Origin: Acinetobacter sp. ANC 4558
Lineage (GTDB): Bacteria; Pseudomonadota; Gammaproteobacteria; Pseudomonadales; Moraxellaceae
DNA: 64,000 bases
Assembly: GCF_002135375.1 (NCBI RefSeq)
Contig: NZ_NEGH01000012.1
Coordinates: 1 to 64,000 of the forward strand
Reading direction: 5' to 3'
Shown: piece after piece, positions 25,270-34,809 of the stretch
How the letters are laid out: every line of letters begins with the position of its first letter
Numbering within the stretch: the stretch's first letter is position 1
The notes under the pieces: model-generated
What the model was told of the DNA's origin: nothing
Seen by the model: only the letters and a program-made list of their open reading frames with translations
The model's database searches: none
Program-made: the position numbers and the translations under genes

Positions 25270-25447
25270 GTGCTAATTATAGAATATATATTGAGTAAGC
25301 AATTAGTTTGTGATTCATATTTATCACTGAGCACTTATTTATTCTGTACGTTAGTATTATGAATAATATGAGCTGAATATATCAATGATCAGTTTTGAAA
25401 ATCACCATGATGATTGAATTCATCAGATACGGTGCATAGATTTTTAA

Positions 25448-26371
25448 TCATGCTAATTTTTTCTTTGCAAACGTAATAATCAATACACCAGTGATATTTA
25501 AAAAACAGCCAAACCATTGAATCATATTTAAATATTCACCAAGGAATAGGGTGGCAAGAATGAGAGTTAAAACTGGACCTACAGATGCAATCATTGCAGC
25601 TTGAGATGCACCTAAACGAGCAATACTTTGAGCCATTAATATTGTGGGTAAAACAGTCACTAAAAAGCCAAGTGCAATTCCATACCAAATCGTCTCTGTC
25701 GGAAGTTGTGATAAAAGTTTTAATGGTTGAGGTGTTTCAATAAAAAAATGAAGTAATGTTCCAATACATGCAACGCTTAACGCTAATCCTGTAAAATTCC
25801 ATGAACCAAACTTTTGAATTAATCGGGGAGTCAGTAAAAGATATATGGCAAAGCTCACTGCGCTCGCAAATACAAGGCTTGTACCTAACCAAAAATCTCC
25901 TTCATGAGGGACTGTACTTTGCTCTTGGAGCATGACAATTACTGTTCCACCATAGCTTAAGGCAATCGCAAAAATACTTTTAATCCCAAGTCTTTGTCTA
26001 AAGATAAAACTTGAAGCAATCACAGTGAGGGTGGGATAAAGAAATAAGATAATTCGCTCTAATGATGCACTAATATACATCAGACCAACAAAATCGAGCC
26101 AACTTGAAAAATAATATCCAATTAAACCTGCCAGCAGTAATAATGCCCAATCAGTAAGCGCAATATTTTTATTATGGTGTCTATTTAGCCAGCAAAGAAC
26201 TAAGAAAAATGGCAAAGCACTTGCCATTCTCAATGCCATTAAAACGGTGCCATCAACAAGTGGAGACTGGGCATATGCTTGCTTAATGAGAATAGATTTT
26301 GTACTAAATAAAAATGCAGCAAGTACTGCAAAAAGAGAACCTGTTTGGGTTTTAGTCAGAGAAAACTTCAT
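25448..26371 (-). CDS. EamA/DMT family transporter
   Basis: A 307-residue ten-helix transporter of the drug/metabolite transporter superfamily, with two EamA repeats. The first is about residues 8-140 (FAVLAAFLFSTKSILIKQAY...YPTLTVIASSFIF) and the second about 160-303 (SWNFTGLALSVACIGTLLHFF, ASVGPVLTLILATLFLGEYLNMIQWFGCFLNITGVLIIT). It probably exports a small metabolite such as an amino acid or nucleoside; the substrate is unknown. It is on the same strand as ridA, 241 bp upstream, with its own promoter presumably in 26372-26500. Confidence 0.87.
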   Translation of the reverse strand: MKFSLTKTQTGSLFAVLAAFLFSTKSILIKQAYAQSPLVDGTVLMALRMASALPFFLVLCWLNRHHNKNIALTDWALLLLAGLIGYYFSSWLDFVGLMYISASLERIILFLYPTLTVIASSFIFRQRLGIKSIFAIALSYGGTVIVMLQEQSTVPHEGDFWLGTSLVFASAVSFAIYLLLTPRLIQKFGSWNFTGLALSVACIGTLLHFFIETPQPLKLLSQLPTETIWYGIALGFLVTVLPTILMAQSIARLGASQAAMIASVGPVLTLILATLFLGEYLNMIQWFGCFLNITGVLIITFAKKKLA

Positions 26372-27011
26372 ATAGGCAACTTTTATGCTTGAGGCAATGC
26401 TTTAAGGAATAATCAACGATGAGCTGCATGATTTATCCAGATAATTATAAACCCGAAATCATTAGATATTAAAATATAAATAAGTCATAGATCGATTAAC
26501 AAATTGGAATAAGCTGTTCGAGCTCCTAGCTGAGGTGATCAATGTTAAAACCAGATATGAAAAGGGAGGATGAAGAAATAGTGATTAAATTGTGTATAAA
26601 TATTAAACAAAATCAGAATAAATAGAATGATGAAATTCATCTAAGAAATAAGCATTATATTTTAGTTTTTTATTAAATAATTACTATTCTATTCATATGT
26701 TTACAGTGAGTTTTTTTGTTGTGTCTGCCTATCTTGATGATTTAATATCTATTTTAATAATGATAATTATATCAATAAATTAAAAAATAATGTGTGTTTT
26801 TTATAGTCTATTTTTGATGTATTTATATTTTATTATTTTGTTTGTTTAGTACGAATTTATAATTGCAAATATTAACATTAAATCATTAATAAAAATAAAA
26901 ATAAAAATATAAATTAGATAGTTAGGTGGTAGTAAATTTACAACGTAAATAGAAAACTAATATGAATAATCAGATAATTTTTAAATATGATCTTTCACTG
27001 GAGACACAAAA
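26372..27011. other. AT-rich intergenic region between a DMT transporter and an outer-membrane protein gene
   Basis: 640 bp without a convincing ORF. At 26757-26775 the stretch AATAATGATAATTATATC matches 13 of 19 Fur-box positions, but lies about 240 bp from the next start. Runs of A/T and poly-A dominate up to 27000. GGAGACACAAAA before ATG 27012 is the ribosome site of the next gene. Confidence 0.5.
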
Positions 27012-27692
27012 ATGAGATTAATAAAAGCAATATCTTTATTGGGGCTGACGCTCTCTTTTGGAGCACAGGCGATGGCTGAAAACCCTTTCTCTGTTCGTGT
27101 TGAAGGCGGATTAACGGGATATGGGGGGGCAGTTCTTTATGAGGTAAATCCCTATGTTAGCTTAGCTCTAGGATATAATGGGGGAAGAGTAAATTGGCGA
27201 GACAATATTAAAATTAATAAAATTAAGTATGATTTAGATATGGATAATAATACGACATTCGCAAATGTCATTATACGACCTTGGGGAAATAACAATAATA
27301 CGTGGATTAGTTCTTTTTATACCATTGCTGGTATTGCTTATATTGGTGACAATTATAAACTTCATCGATATTTTAAACCAGGAGAAAAACGCCCTTCTCA
27401 AATCAATAAGTATGTACCTAAAAATGTTGGAATCGAAGCAAGTGGATACTTAGATTATGGTAGTAATCTATCGCCTTATGTTGGTTTAGGTATTTCTCCG
27501 AAATTTAATAAAAATTGGGGTGCATTTTTTGAAATAGGAACATCTTATACTGGAGAGGCTGAAGTTCATCTGACTCATGTAAATGGTCGAAATGTGGGAT
27601 CGATTGGTGTGAAAACTGACTATCGATTAGATAATGAAACCATTTTTAAATGGCATCCTGTGGCTAAATTGGGGATCACATATTCTTTTTAA
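27012..27692 (+). CDS. Outer-membrane beta-barrel protein, OmpW-like
   Basis: A 226-residue exported protein with a clean signal peptide (MRLIKAISLLGLTLSFGAQAMA) and alternating-residue strands that end in the aromatic-F signature KLGITYSF of outer-membrane barrels. Repeated glycine/aromatic strands (VRVEGGLTGYGGAVLYEVNPYVSLALGYNGG, YLDYGSNLSPYVGLGISPKFN, WGAFFEIGTSYTG) suggest eight strands, as in OmpW/OmpA-like small barrels. I cannot assign it to a named Acinetobacter porin. It is flanked by very long non-coding regions and ends at a strong terminator, so it looks monocistronic and independently regulated. The role is unknown. Confidence 0.78.
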   Translation: MRLIKAISLLGLTLSFGAQAMAENPFSVRVEGGLTGYGGAVLYEVNPYVSLALGYNGGRVNWRDNIKINKIKYDLDMDNNTTFANVIIRPWGNNNNTWISSFYTIAGIAYIGDNYKLHRYFKPGEKRPSQINKYVPKNVGIEASGYLDYGSNLSPYVGLGISPKFNKNWGAFFEIGTSYTGEAEVHLTHVNGRNVGSIGVKTDYRLDNETIFKWHPVAKLGITYSF

Positions 27693-27706
27693 TTTTAAAT
27701 ATCGTC

Positions 27707-27746
27707 ATGGCTAAAACAAGTAAAAAACTGATTTTAGCCATTTTTT
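27707..27746 (+). terminator. Terminator of the outer-membrane protein gene
   Basis: ATGGCTAAAA (27707-27716) pairs perfectly with TTTTAGCCAT (27732-27741), followed by TTTTT. Confidence 0.88.
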
Positions 27747-28597
27747 ATGTCAATTTATGAGAACGAGACATACTCACCAATAACCCAAAAAAAGCTGAAT
27801 GACATTTGTAATAATAGTTCATTATTTTAGAAAATTAGTTATTAAGTAAAACGATAATCATGATGATGATTAGGATTGTTGAATAGAATTTAGCTGCTCG
27901 TAAAATTTATTTTCAGATCTGATATGCGGTGGAAAAGAGGGAAATGGATAAAATGAGTAATTTTATACTTCCTCATTAGATTATTACTCAGGAAAAATCG
28001 GTAAAAAAGATTGGGATGAGAATAACCTAAAAGATCTTATTAAATTTTGCTCGAAAATGGTGCAAATTCAAATTTCATATCACAGGCTAAAATGATCATA
28101 AAAAAAGTTTAAAAAAAATTGTAAAATTTAAAAGACTTTTATTTTGTTCATTGAACATTTAAAAATAACGAAATAATGTTGCTAGAAATAATAAAAACAA
28201 AACAGAATACGGATTCAAGTAGTGGTTGATTGAATACTAATTTTTTACTTATGTCATTTGGGTCAATATCTCAATAAAAATTAAATTCTAGGAAGAAAAT
28301 GCCCATAAATAAGCGCCAAACAAGTATAAGTAAATTTCTGAATTGATGACGCTGTAGTGTCAATTTGGTCAATATGGCGAGCGTGTATAAGGCTTCATAA
28401 AGCATGTAATTGTAAAGAAAGATAACTTCTAATATAAAAAAAAGTTATAAGAAGCATAACCATGTATTTTTAAATTTTATTAGGATTCGGATGAATTGCC
28501 AGTTCATGTTCTAGGTATTTATTAAATAAATAGTAGGTAGTAATTAAAAAAATTTTCATTAGAATCCAAAAAATCACAGAAATTTATATCCTGAGGG

Positions 28598-28621
28598 AAT
28601 ACTGCTGAACTTTGCAGTATT
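28598..28621 (+). promoter_or_regulatory. Leader hairpin upstream of pntAA
   Basis: AATACTGC (28598-28605) pairs perfectly with GCAGTATT (28614-28621) around TGAACTTT, 27 bp before the pntAA ATG. Without a T run it is not a terminator. It is either a hairpin in the leader RNA or a DNA operator. GAGGGACGCTC before ATG 28649 is the ribosome site. Confidence 0.5.
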
Positions 28622-28648
28622 GATATGAAATTAGCTTGAGGGACGCTC

Positions 28649-29776
28649 ATGCAAATCGGAATTCCAGCAGAAACTGCTCGCGGTGAAAATCGTGTTGCGG
28701 CAACACCTGAAACAGTAAAGAAATTAATCAATGCAGGTCATAGTGTTGTCATTGAACGTAATGCAGGTGTAAAAGCTGCTTATATTAACGATGCTTATGT
28801 GCAAGTTGGAGCAAAAATTGTTGATGATGCTTATTTAGACAGTCAATTAATTTTGAAGGTTCGTGCACCACAAGATGATGAAATTCAAAAACTTTCTAAA
28901 AAATCAACAGTGGTGGCAATGTTTGATCCATATCGCAATACAGAACTGGAGCATTTTGCGAATCAACAGGTATCGGCTTTTGCACTTGAACTTTTACCGA
29001 GAACCTTATCACGTGCACAAAATATGGATGTGCTTTCTTCTCAAGCTAATTTAGCAGGATATAAATCTGTACTGTTAGCAGCAACAGAATATCAACGTAT
29101 GTTCCCGATGTTAATGACGGCAGCAGGAACGGTGAAACCAGCTCGTGTTGTGATTATGGGGGTGGGGGTTGCAGGCTTACAGGCAATTGCGACCGCAAAA
29201 CGTTTAGGTGCGATTGTTGAAGCAACTGATTTACGTCCAACGGCCAAAGATCAAGTTGAGTCTTTAGGTGGAAAGTGGCTAGATGTTCCGATGTCTGAGG
29301 ACGAGCAACAACGTGCAGCCGATGCCGCTAAGAATGGTTATGGTTGGATGCCAGGTGAACAATATATTAAAGATCAAGCGGCAATTGTCGATAAAGCAGT
29401 AGCAAATGCAGATATTGTGATTACAACTGCGTTATTACCTGGACGTGATGCCCCACGCTTAATTAAGGCTGAAACTATAGCGAAAATGAAGCCAGGTTCT
29501 GTTGTTCTTGATATGGCTGTTGAAACGGGTGGCAATGTTGAAGGATCTCGGTGTAATGAAACGGTGACGACTGAGAATGGTGTGAAAATTTTAGGTATTC
29601 CTAATATTCCATCAACAGTTGCAACTGAAGCATCTGCCCTATATGCACGTAACGTTTTTAATTTCATTGAAACATTATTTGATTCAGAAAAACATTTTTC
29701 TATTAATGAAGAAGATGAAATACAAAAAGCATTGCTCATCACTCATGGCGGTCAAGTACTGCTAAAGCGCGGTTAA
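28649..29776 (+). CDS. pntAA: NAD(P)+ transhydrogenase subunit alpha, part 1 (NAD-binding)
   Basis: The soluble NAD(H)-binding domain I of the proton-translocating transhydrogenase, 375 residues. The N-terminus [23 protein letters not shown] is shared with alanine dehydrogenase. The Rossmann fold [22 protein letters not shown] and the mobile loop region [16 protein letters not shown], then [16 protein letters not shown] are clear. With PntAB and PntB it uses the proton gradient to make NADPH from NADH. Alpha is split into two genes here, as in Rhodospirillum and many Acinetobacter relatives, unlike the single PntA of E. coli. It lies 11 bp before pntAB. Confidence 0.95.
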   Translation: MQIGIPAETARGENRVAATPETVKKLINAGHSVVIERNAGVKAAYINDAYVQVGAKIVDDAYLDSQLILKVRAPQDDEIQKLSKKSTVVAMFDPYRNTELEHFANQQVSAFALELLPRTLSRAQNMDVLSSQANLAGYKSVLLAATEYQRMFPMLMTAAGTVKPARVVIMGVGVAGLQAIATAKRLGAIVEATDLRPTAKDQVESLGGKWLDVPMSEDEQQRAADAAKNGYGWMPGEQYIKDQAAIVDKAVANADIVITTALLPGRDAPRLIKAETIAKMKPGSVVLDMAVETGGNVEGSRCNETVTTENGVKILGIPNIPSTVATEASALYARNVFNFIETLFDSEKHFSINEEDEIQKALLITHGGQVLLKRG

Positions 29777-29787
29777 GGAGAACGGTC

Positions 29788-30108
29788 ATGGTTGAAACAA
29801 TTACGATTTTTGTCTTGGCTATTTTTGTTGGTTATTACGTTGTTTGGGGGGTAACACCTGCATTACATACGCCATTAATGGCAGTCACTAATGCATTATC
29901 ATCCATTATTGTGGTTGGTGCGATGATTCAGACAATTGGTATGCCTGGGGTGATTGATGCAAACGTACAATTCCAAAGTATTAATGTTGTGAGTGTACTT
30001 GGAGCAGTAGCTGTATTTTTAGCCAGTATTAATATTTTTGGCGGTTTTGCGGTTACTGCACGGATGCTGGAAATGTTTAAACCAAAGCAAAAGAAAAAAG
30101 AGGGCTAA
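29788..30108 (+). CDS. pntAB: NAD(P)+ transhydrogenase subunit alpha, part 2 (membrane)
   Basis: A 106-residue subunit with three membrane helices of domain II ([73 protein letters not shown]). The [14 protein letters not shown] motif is conserved. AAGGAGAACGGTC precedes ATG 29788. pntB starts three bases after its stop, so the three genes form a tight operon. Confidence 0.95.
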   Translation: MVETITIFVLAIFVGYYVVWGVTPALHTPLMAVTNALSSIIVVGAMIQTIGMPGVIDANVQFQSINVVSVLGAVAVFLASINIFGGFAVTARMLEMFKPKQKKKEG

Positions 30109-30111
30109 TCG

Positions 30112-31566
30112 ATGGAATTTATTCGTGCAAATGCAGATTGGTTTTATTTGGTTGGTGCCATTTTATTTATTCTAACGCTACGTGGTTTATCTAGTCCCAA
30201 AACTGCAATTACGGGCAATCGTTATGGCATGATTGCAATGACCATTGCAGTGCTAAGTACTTTTTTTGTTGCAGATCATCCTGTTGTTTGGATGATTGTT
30301 GGTGCAATGGTGCTAGGTGCAATTGTTGGAATTGCACGAGCTCGTACTGTACCAATGACACAGATGCCTGAAACAGTGGCATTAATGCATTCATTGGTTG
30401 GTTTAGCAGCAGTACTTATCGCAATTGCTGCAATTTTACATAATAACCAATTAACTGAATTATTCAGTCAAAATGGTGCAGTACTCAGTGCAGCTGGTGT
30501 AGAACATGTGCATATGAGTAAAGTTCATTTATTTGAACTTTTTGTGGGTTGTTTTGTTGGTGCAATTACATTTACTGCATCGGTATTTGCGTACGGCAAG
30601 TTAGCAGCAAAAAAATGGGCAAAAACCATTTCAGGCGCTTGGGTGAAACCTGTTCAAGCCATCCTTTTTATTGCAATGCTTGGCTTTGGTATTAGCTTTT
30701 TTCTGACCAGTGATATGACATCTTTCTGGGCGATGACTGCACTCGCACTTATATTTGGTTGGGTTTGGATTGCACCAGTTGGTGGTGGTGATATGCCTGT
30801 TGTGGTATCGCTCTTGAACTCATTTTCTGGCTGGGCTGCGGCAGGAATTGGTTTTACTTTAGAAAATAATATGTTGATTGTTGCAGGTTCACTGGTCGGT
30901 TCTTCTGGTGCAATTTTGTCTTATATTATGTGTAAGGCGATGAATCGTTCAATCATCAATGTCTTATTTGGTGGCACAATGGGTGGAGCTATTGCACCTA
31001 CAGCAGGGGCAGGTGAACAAGTTCAACGAAACTATCGTTCAGGTTCTGCTGATGATGCTGGATTCTTAATGTCAAATGCAGATAGTGTCGTGATTGTACC
31101 GGGTTATGGTATGGCACAAGGTCGTGCACAAAATGCAGTAAAAGAATTAGCAAACTTATTAAAAGAACAAGGCGTAACAGTTCGTTTTGCAATTCATCCA
31201 GTGGCAGGGCGTATGCCTGGTCATATGAATGTCTTACTTGCAGAAGCAGACGTAGCCTATGAAGATATTCTGGAAATGGATGAAATCAACTCAGACTTTC
31301 CAGCAACTGATGTTGTACTGGTGATTGGTGCAAATGATGTGGTGAATCCTTCTGCAAAAGATGATCCTAACTCACCAATATACGGGATGCCAATTCTTGA
31401 GGCGCATAAAGCACGTACAATTATGGTCATTAAACGTTCAATGGCAACTGGTTATGCTGGTTTAGATAATGATTTGTTTTACAATGATAAAACCATGATG
31501 ATCTTTGGCGATGCGAAAAAAGTGGTTGAAGATATGACCAAAGCAATTAATGGCACAGGACATTAA
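30112..31566 (+). CDS. pntB: NAD(P)+ transhydrogenase subunit beta
   Basis: A 484-residue beta subunit. The N-terminal half carries eight to nine membrane helices with conserved VEHVHMSKVHLFELFVGCFVGAITF (His and Ser of the proton path). The C-terminal domain III binds NADP(H): VIVPGYGMAQGRAQNAVKELANLL, IHPVAGRMPGHMNVLLAEADV, VLVIGANDVVNPSAKDDPNSPIYGMP and RSMATGYAGLDNDLF. The length and motifs are complete. The operon ends at the hairpin at 31616. Confidence 0.96.
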   Translation: MEFIRANADWFYLVGAILFILTLRGLSSPKTAITGNRYGMIAMTIAVLSTFFVADHPVVWMIVGAMVLGAIVGIARARTVPMTQMPETVALMHSLVGLAAVLIAIAAILHNNQLTELFSQNGAVLSAAGVEHVHMSKVHLFELFVGCFVGAITFTASVFAYGKLAAKKWAKTISGAWVKPVQAILFIAMLGFGISFFLTSDMTSFWAMTALALIFGWVWIAPVGGGDMPVVVSLLNSFSGWAAAGIGFTLENNMLIVAGSLVGSSGAILSYIMCKAMNRSIINVLFGGTMGGAIAPTAGAGEQVQRNYRSGSADDAGFLMSNADSVVIVPGYGMAQGRAQNAVKELANLLKEQGVTVRFAIHPVAGRMPGHMNVLLAEADVAYEDILEMDEINSDFPATDVVLVIGANDVVNPSAKDDPNSPIYGMPILEAHKARTIMVIKRSMATGYAGLDNDLFYNDKTMMIFGDAKKVVEDMTKAINGTGH

Positions 31567-31615
31567 TGGGCAAAATAAAAATATTGTTGATTTTACCTCA
31601 TACTTCACAGTAAAT

Positions 31616-31643
31616 AAAAAGATCCCAATATTGGGATCTTTTT
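31616..31643. terminator. Bidirectional terminator, pntB / arsC
   Basis: AAAAAGATCCCA (31616-31627) and TGGGATCTTTTT (31632-31643) form a perfect 12-bp stem around ATAT, between convergent genes. Confidence 0.92.
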
Positions 31644-31653
31644 ATATGGCAGT

Positions 31654-32082
31654 TTATTTTAGACGGTTTAGATTATGATCTATGATCAGTTCACCATCTT
31701 CTTTTGAAAAAGCGTGTTGTTGAGGATCTGGAAGAATATCTAATACACTTTCAGAAGGTCGACATAACTTTATTCCAAGCTCTGTAATAACAAACGGTCG
31801 ATTAATTAAAATAGGATAATCTAACATCAAATGGATAAGTTGATCTTCTGAAAAATGCTGATTGTTTATACCGAGTTGTTGATAAGGCTCAACATTTTTA
31901 CGAATAGCATCCATGACCGTTAATCCAGACATGTGAATCAGATGAATGAGCTCCTGTTTACTGGGAGGTGTTTTTAAATATTCAATAATTTCAGGTTCTT
32001 GCCCAGAATTACGAATCAACGCTAAAGTATTTCTCGACGTTGCACATGCAGGGTTATGATAGATTTTGATGTAAGTTGACAT
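31654..32082 (-). CDS. arsC: Arsenate reductase (glutaredoxin)
   Basis: A 142-residue glutaredoxin-dependent arsenate reductase that turns arsenate into arsenite for export. The catalytic cysteine is C13 in KIYHNPACATSRNTLALI, and the substrate-binding arginines are in ILINRPFVITELGIKLCRPSESV. ATG 32082 begins at MSTYIKIYHNPAC and is preferred to the longer ORF at 32175, which would overlap the arsR start. It is divergent from arsR across 84 bp that hold the ArsR-type operator, so it is probably induced by arsenite with the rest. Confidence 0.95.
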   Translation of the reverse strand: MSTYIKIYHNPACATSRNTLALIRNSGQEPEIIEYLKTPPSKQELIHLIHMSGLTVMDAIRKNVEPYQQLGINNQHFSEDQLIHLMLDYPILINRPFVITELGIKLCRPSESVLDILPDPQQHAFSKEDGELIIDHNLNRLK

Positions 32083-32131
32083 TTTTTGTATCAGTTTTAA
32101 AGAGGGTATTGTATTTATATATGGATATGCG

Positions 32132-32153
32132 TATATTCGCAATAGTGAATATA
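32132..32153. promoter_or_regulatory. Candidate ArsR operator between arsC and arsR
   Basis: TATATTCGC (32132-32140) and GTGAATATA (32145-32153) form an inverted repeat matching at 8 of 9 positions around AATA. It is in the 84-bp gap between divergent ars genes, where ArsR-family repressors bind. Binding by the ArsR at 32167 is inferred. Confidence 0.6.
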
Positions 32154-32166
32154 TTGAGAAATAAAA

Positions 32167-32487
32167 ATGAATCAAGCTGATTTTTTTAAGTGCTTATCGG
32201 ATCCAACGCGTTTGGAAATTATGAAACTTGTTCTCAGTAAAGAAAATGTTTGTGTTTGCGAGATAACTGAACAGCTAGCGCTGAGCCAGCCTAAAATTTC
32301 AAGACATTTAGCATTACTTCGCAATCTTTCAATATTACTTGATCAAAGAAAAGGGCAATGGGTGTATTACAGGTTAAATCCAGCATTACCTGAATGGGCA
32401 AATGCAATTTTAGATGTTCTTAAAAGCCAAGCGAATGTATCTCAAAAGACGAGTGCTGATTTATCGATTTCATATCAATGTGAGTAA
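32167..32487 (+). CDS. arsR: ArsR family arsenite-responsive repressor
   Basis: A 106-residue winged-helix repressor. The start [22 protein letters not shown] leads to the metalloid site C29-V-C31 in [12 protein letters not shown], close to the ELCVCDL box of E. coli/R773 ArsR, followed by the recognition helix [15 protein letters not shown] third binding cysteine can be C9 or elsewhere. It would hold both arms of the cluster off until arsenite or antimonite binds. The acr3 ATG is 4 bp after its stop. Confidence 0.94.
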   Translation: MNQADFFKCLSDPTRLEIMKLVLSKENVCVCEITEQLALSQPKISRHLALLRNLSILLDQRKGQWVYYRLNPALPEWANAILDVLKSQANVSQKTSADLSISYQCE

Positions 32488-32491
32488 GATC

Positions 32492-33538
32492 ATGGCTGCT
32501 TCAAAAATTTCATTTTTAGATCGCAATTTGACGTTGTGGATTTTTTTTGCAATGGCTTTAGGAATGGGAATTGGATTATTTTTCCCAGCAGCATCGGCTG
32601 CTCTTGATCAATTAACGATTCAAACCGTTAATATTCCAATTGCAATCGGTTTGATTTTGATGATGTATCCACCATTAGCCAAGGTAGATTATGTAGCATT
32701 ACCCCAAGTCTTTACGGATAAAAAAACATTAATTTTATCATTAATACAAAATTGGTTAATTGCACCATGTTTCATGTTTATTTTAGCCATTATTTTTTTA
32801 CATTCTTATCCAGAATATATGACAGGTTTGATTTTAATCGGTTTGGCACGTTGTATTGCCATGGTTTTAATTTGGAATGAACTAGCTGGCGGTGATAACC
32901 AATATGCAGCAGCATTGGTTGCTTTTAATAGTGTTTTTCAAATTCTATTTTTTAGTACATATGCATGGTTTTTCTTAAGTTTTTTACCGCCATATTTTGG
33001 AATAGATGCACAAGTAATTCAAATTAGCTTTTGGACGCTTACTCAAGCGGTACTCATCTATTTAGGTATTCCTTTTATATTAGGTTTTTTGACACGCTTG
33101 ATTATGGTGAAGAAAAAAGGACTTGAGTGGTATCAAAATCAATTGATTTCAAAAATTAGTCCAGTAAGTTTGATCGCACTGTTATTCACCATCGTGGCAA
33201 TGTTTAGTTTAAAGGGTGGGGATGTGATTCACTTGCCTCTTGATGTCCTTAGAATTGCAATTCCTTTAATTATTTATTTCATTGCTATGTTTTTCATAAG
33301 TTTTTTCATGAGTAAGTGGCTTGGAAATAATTATGTTCAAACCGCCGCTATTTCATTTACCGCGGCTGGAAATAATTTTGAATTAGCACTTGCAGTTGCA
33401 ATTGCGACATTTGGTTTAGCATCACCAGTGGCATTTACAACAATTATTGGTCCTTTGGTTGAAGTCCCAGTTTTGATTGGTTTGGTCAGTATTTCACTAT
33501 GGTTAAAGAAAAAATATTTTAAAGAGGCAACATATTAA
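32492..33538 (+). CDS. acr3: ACR3 family arsenite efflux permease
   Basis: A 348-residue, ten-helix membrane protein that expels arsenite. Family features are [24 protein letters not shown], the YPPLAKVDY motif, the cysteine in helix 4 ([24 protein letters not shown]), and the conserved [18 protein letters not shown]. This is the Acr3/BASS type and not the ArsB type. ATG 32492 is chosen because it follows the arsR stop by 4 bp and begins the family sequence; the ORF from 32414 would overlap arsR. Its stop overlaps the arsH start as TAATG. Confidence 0.94.
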   Translation: MAASKISFLDRNLTLWIFFAMALGMGIGLFFPAASAALDQLTIQTVNIPIAIGLILMMYPPLAKVDYVALPQVFTDKKTLILSLIQNWLIAPCFMFILAIIFLHSYPEYMTGLILIGLARCIAMVLIWNELAGGDNQYAAALVAFNSVFQILFFSTYAWFFLSFLPPYFGIDAQVIQISFWTLTQAVLIYLGIPFILGFLTRLIMVKKKGLEWYQNQLISKISPVSLIALLFTIVAMFSLKGGDVIHLPLDVLRIAIPLIIYFIAMFFISFFMSKWLGNNYVQTAAISFTAAGNNFELALAVAIATFGLASPVAFTTIIGPLVEVPVLIGLVSISLWLKKKYFKEATY

Positions 33539-34242
33539 TGAACCTTCCGAATATAAACTTAGATCTTCTTGAGCAATCTAAATTTGAACAAATACAGGCA
33601 AAATTATTAGATCATGCACCTAAAATCCTATTGTTGTATGGTTCAAATCGGGACAGATCATTTAGTCGTTTAGCTGTTCAAGAAGCAGGGCGAATTTTGC
33701 AGTATTTAGGCGCAGAAGTAAAAATTTATCATCCTAAAGGTTTACCTTTACCTGAGGATACCGATCTATCACACCCAAAAGTGAAAGAGCTGTATGAACT
33801 TCTAGCATGGTCTGAAGGAATGGTGTGGTGTTCTCCAGAGCGACATGGTGCAATAAGCTCTGTTTTAAAAACACAAATTGATTGGATTCCATTGGCTGCA
33901 GGAGCAATGCGAGCTACACAAGGTAAGACCTTAGCTGTTATGCAGGTATGCGGTGGATCACAATCTTTTAATACAGTTAATCAGTTACGCATTTTAGGAC
34001 GATGGATGCGTATGATCACCATACCGAATCAGTCATCAATACCTAAAGCATTTTTAGAGTTTGACGAACAAGACCGAATGAAGCCATCGCCTTATTACAA
34101 TAGGATGGTTGATGTGATGGAAGAATTATATAAATTTACACTACTAACCAGAGGTCAAACGAAATTTTTGACCAATCGTTATTCTGAGCGTGTTGAAAGT
34201 ACTGAAGAACTTTCAAAAAGAGTGAATCAAAATGCGATTTGA
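33538..34242 (+). CDS. arsH: ArsH, NADPH-dependent FMN reductase-like
   Basis: A 234-residue flavodoxin-fold protein. Motifs include the FMN-phosphate loop [47 protein letters not shown], and [25 protein letters not shown], diagnostic for ArsH. Family members oxidise trivalent organoarsenicals and reduce quinones or dyes with NADPH, so it extends resistance to methylated arsenic. It is translationally coupled to acr3 and ends the operon at the hairpin at 34287. Confidence 0.95.
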   Translation: MNLPNINLDLLEQSKFEQIQAKLLDHAPKILLLYGSNRDRSFSRLAVQEAGRILQYLGAEVKIYHPKGLPLPEDTDLSHPKVKELYELLAWSEGMVWCSPERHGAISSVLKTQIDWIPLAAGAMRATQGKTLAVMQVCGGSQSFNTVNQLRILGRWMRMITIPNQSSIPKAFLEFDEQDRMKPSPYYNRMVDVMEELYKFTLLTRGQTKFLTNRYSERVESTEELSKRVNQNAI

Positions 34243-34286
34243 TTTTTAAATTATGAATCACTTAAATTTCTATTTTAATTTAAAAT

Positions 34287-34315
34287 AAAAAAGCGACCAT
34301 AAAGGTCGCTTTTTT
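34287..34315. terminator. Bidirectional terminator, arsH / rsfS
   Basis: AAAAAAGCGACC (34287-34298) pairs perfectly with GGTCGCTTTTTT (34304-34315), between convergent genes. Confidence 0.92.
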
Positions 34316-34323
34316 GAAATAGA

Positions 34324-34755
34324 TTAAGTAATTGATTCTGGTGTTGTGCGCCATAAACTTTCTAAATCATAGAATTTTCGTGCAGTTGGTAGCATAACGT
34401 GAACAACGACAAAACCTAGATCGATTAAGATCCATTCTGCATCACGTTCGCCTTCAACACCAATTGGTCGAAAACCTGCTTTACGTGCTTCTTCGGCAAC
34501 ATTATTTGCAAGTGACTTTATATGGCGTGTTGACGTACCACTAGCAATGACAATAGCATCTGCTACATTGCTAATTTTACTGATATCAAGTTCAACAATT
34601 TCTTTAGCTTTTACATCTAGAAGAGCTTCATGTACGACTTTTAAGCAAGCATGTACATCAGTGCTTTGAGGATCGATTGCGAGATCGTAAGAATTAGAAG
34701 CGCCGGGCGATGGTTCTAAATTCATAAAAGGTATAAATTCCTGACAATTTTTCAT
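34324..34755 (-). CDS. rsfS: Ribosome silencing factor RsfS
   Basis: An RsfS/Iojap protein that binds ribosomal protein uL14 and blocks subunit joining in starved cells. Diagnostic segments are VVHEALLDVKAKEIVELDISKISNVADAIVIASGTSTRHIKSLANNV and FRPIGVEGERDAEWILIDLGFVVVHVMLPTARKFYDLESLW. The start is uncertain: ATG 34755 gives 143 residues, and ATG 34725 (MNLEPSPG) gives 133. Neither has a convincing ribosome site. Both include an N-terminal extension before the RsfS domain. Confidence 0.92.
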   Translation of the reverse strand: MKNCQEFIPFMNLEPSPGASNSYDLAIDPQSTDVHACLKVVHEALLDVKAKEIVELDISKISNVADAIVIASGTSTRHIKSLANNVAEEARKAGFRPIGVEGERDAEWILIDLGFVVVHVMLPTARKFYDLESLWRTTPESIT

Positions 34756-34809
34756 CTTCTAATATAGCTGTTTTATCAAAGAAATTCAATTGAACAAATA
34801 TAAAGCGAT

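Larger units (their letters stand above)
27693..28648. other. Long intergenic region before pntAA
   Basis: About 950 bp with no convincing ORF on either strand; this is unusually long for this genome. It holds the terminator at 27707-27746 and, at its right end, the pnt leader hairpin (28598-28621). The remainder is AT-rich. A regulatory RNA or a decayed gene cannot be excluded by eye. Confidence 0.45.
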
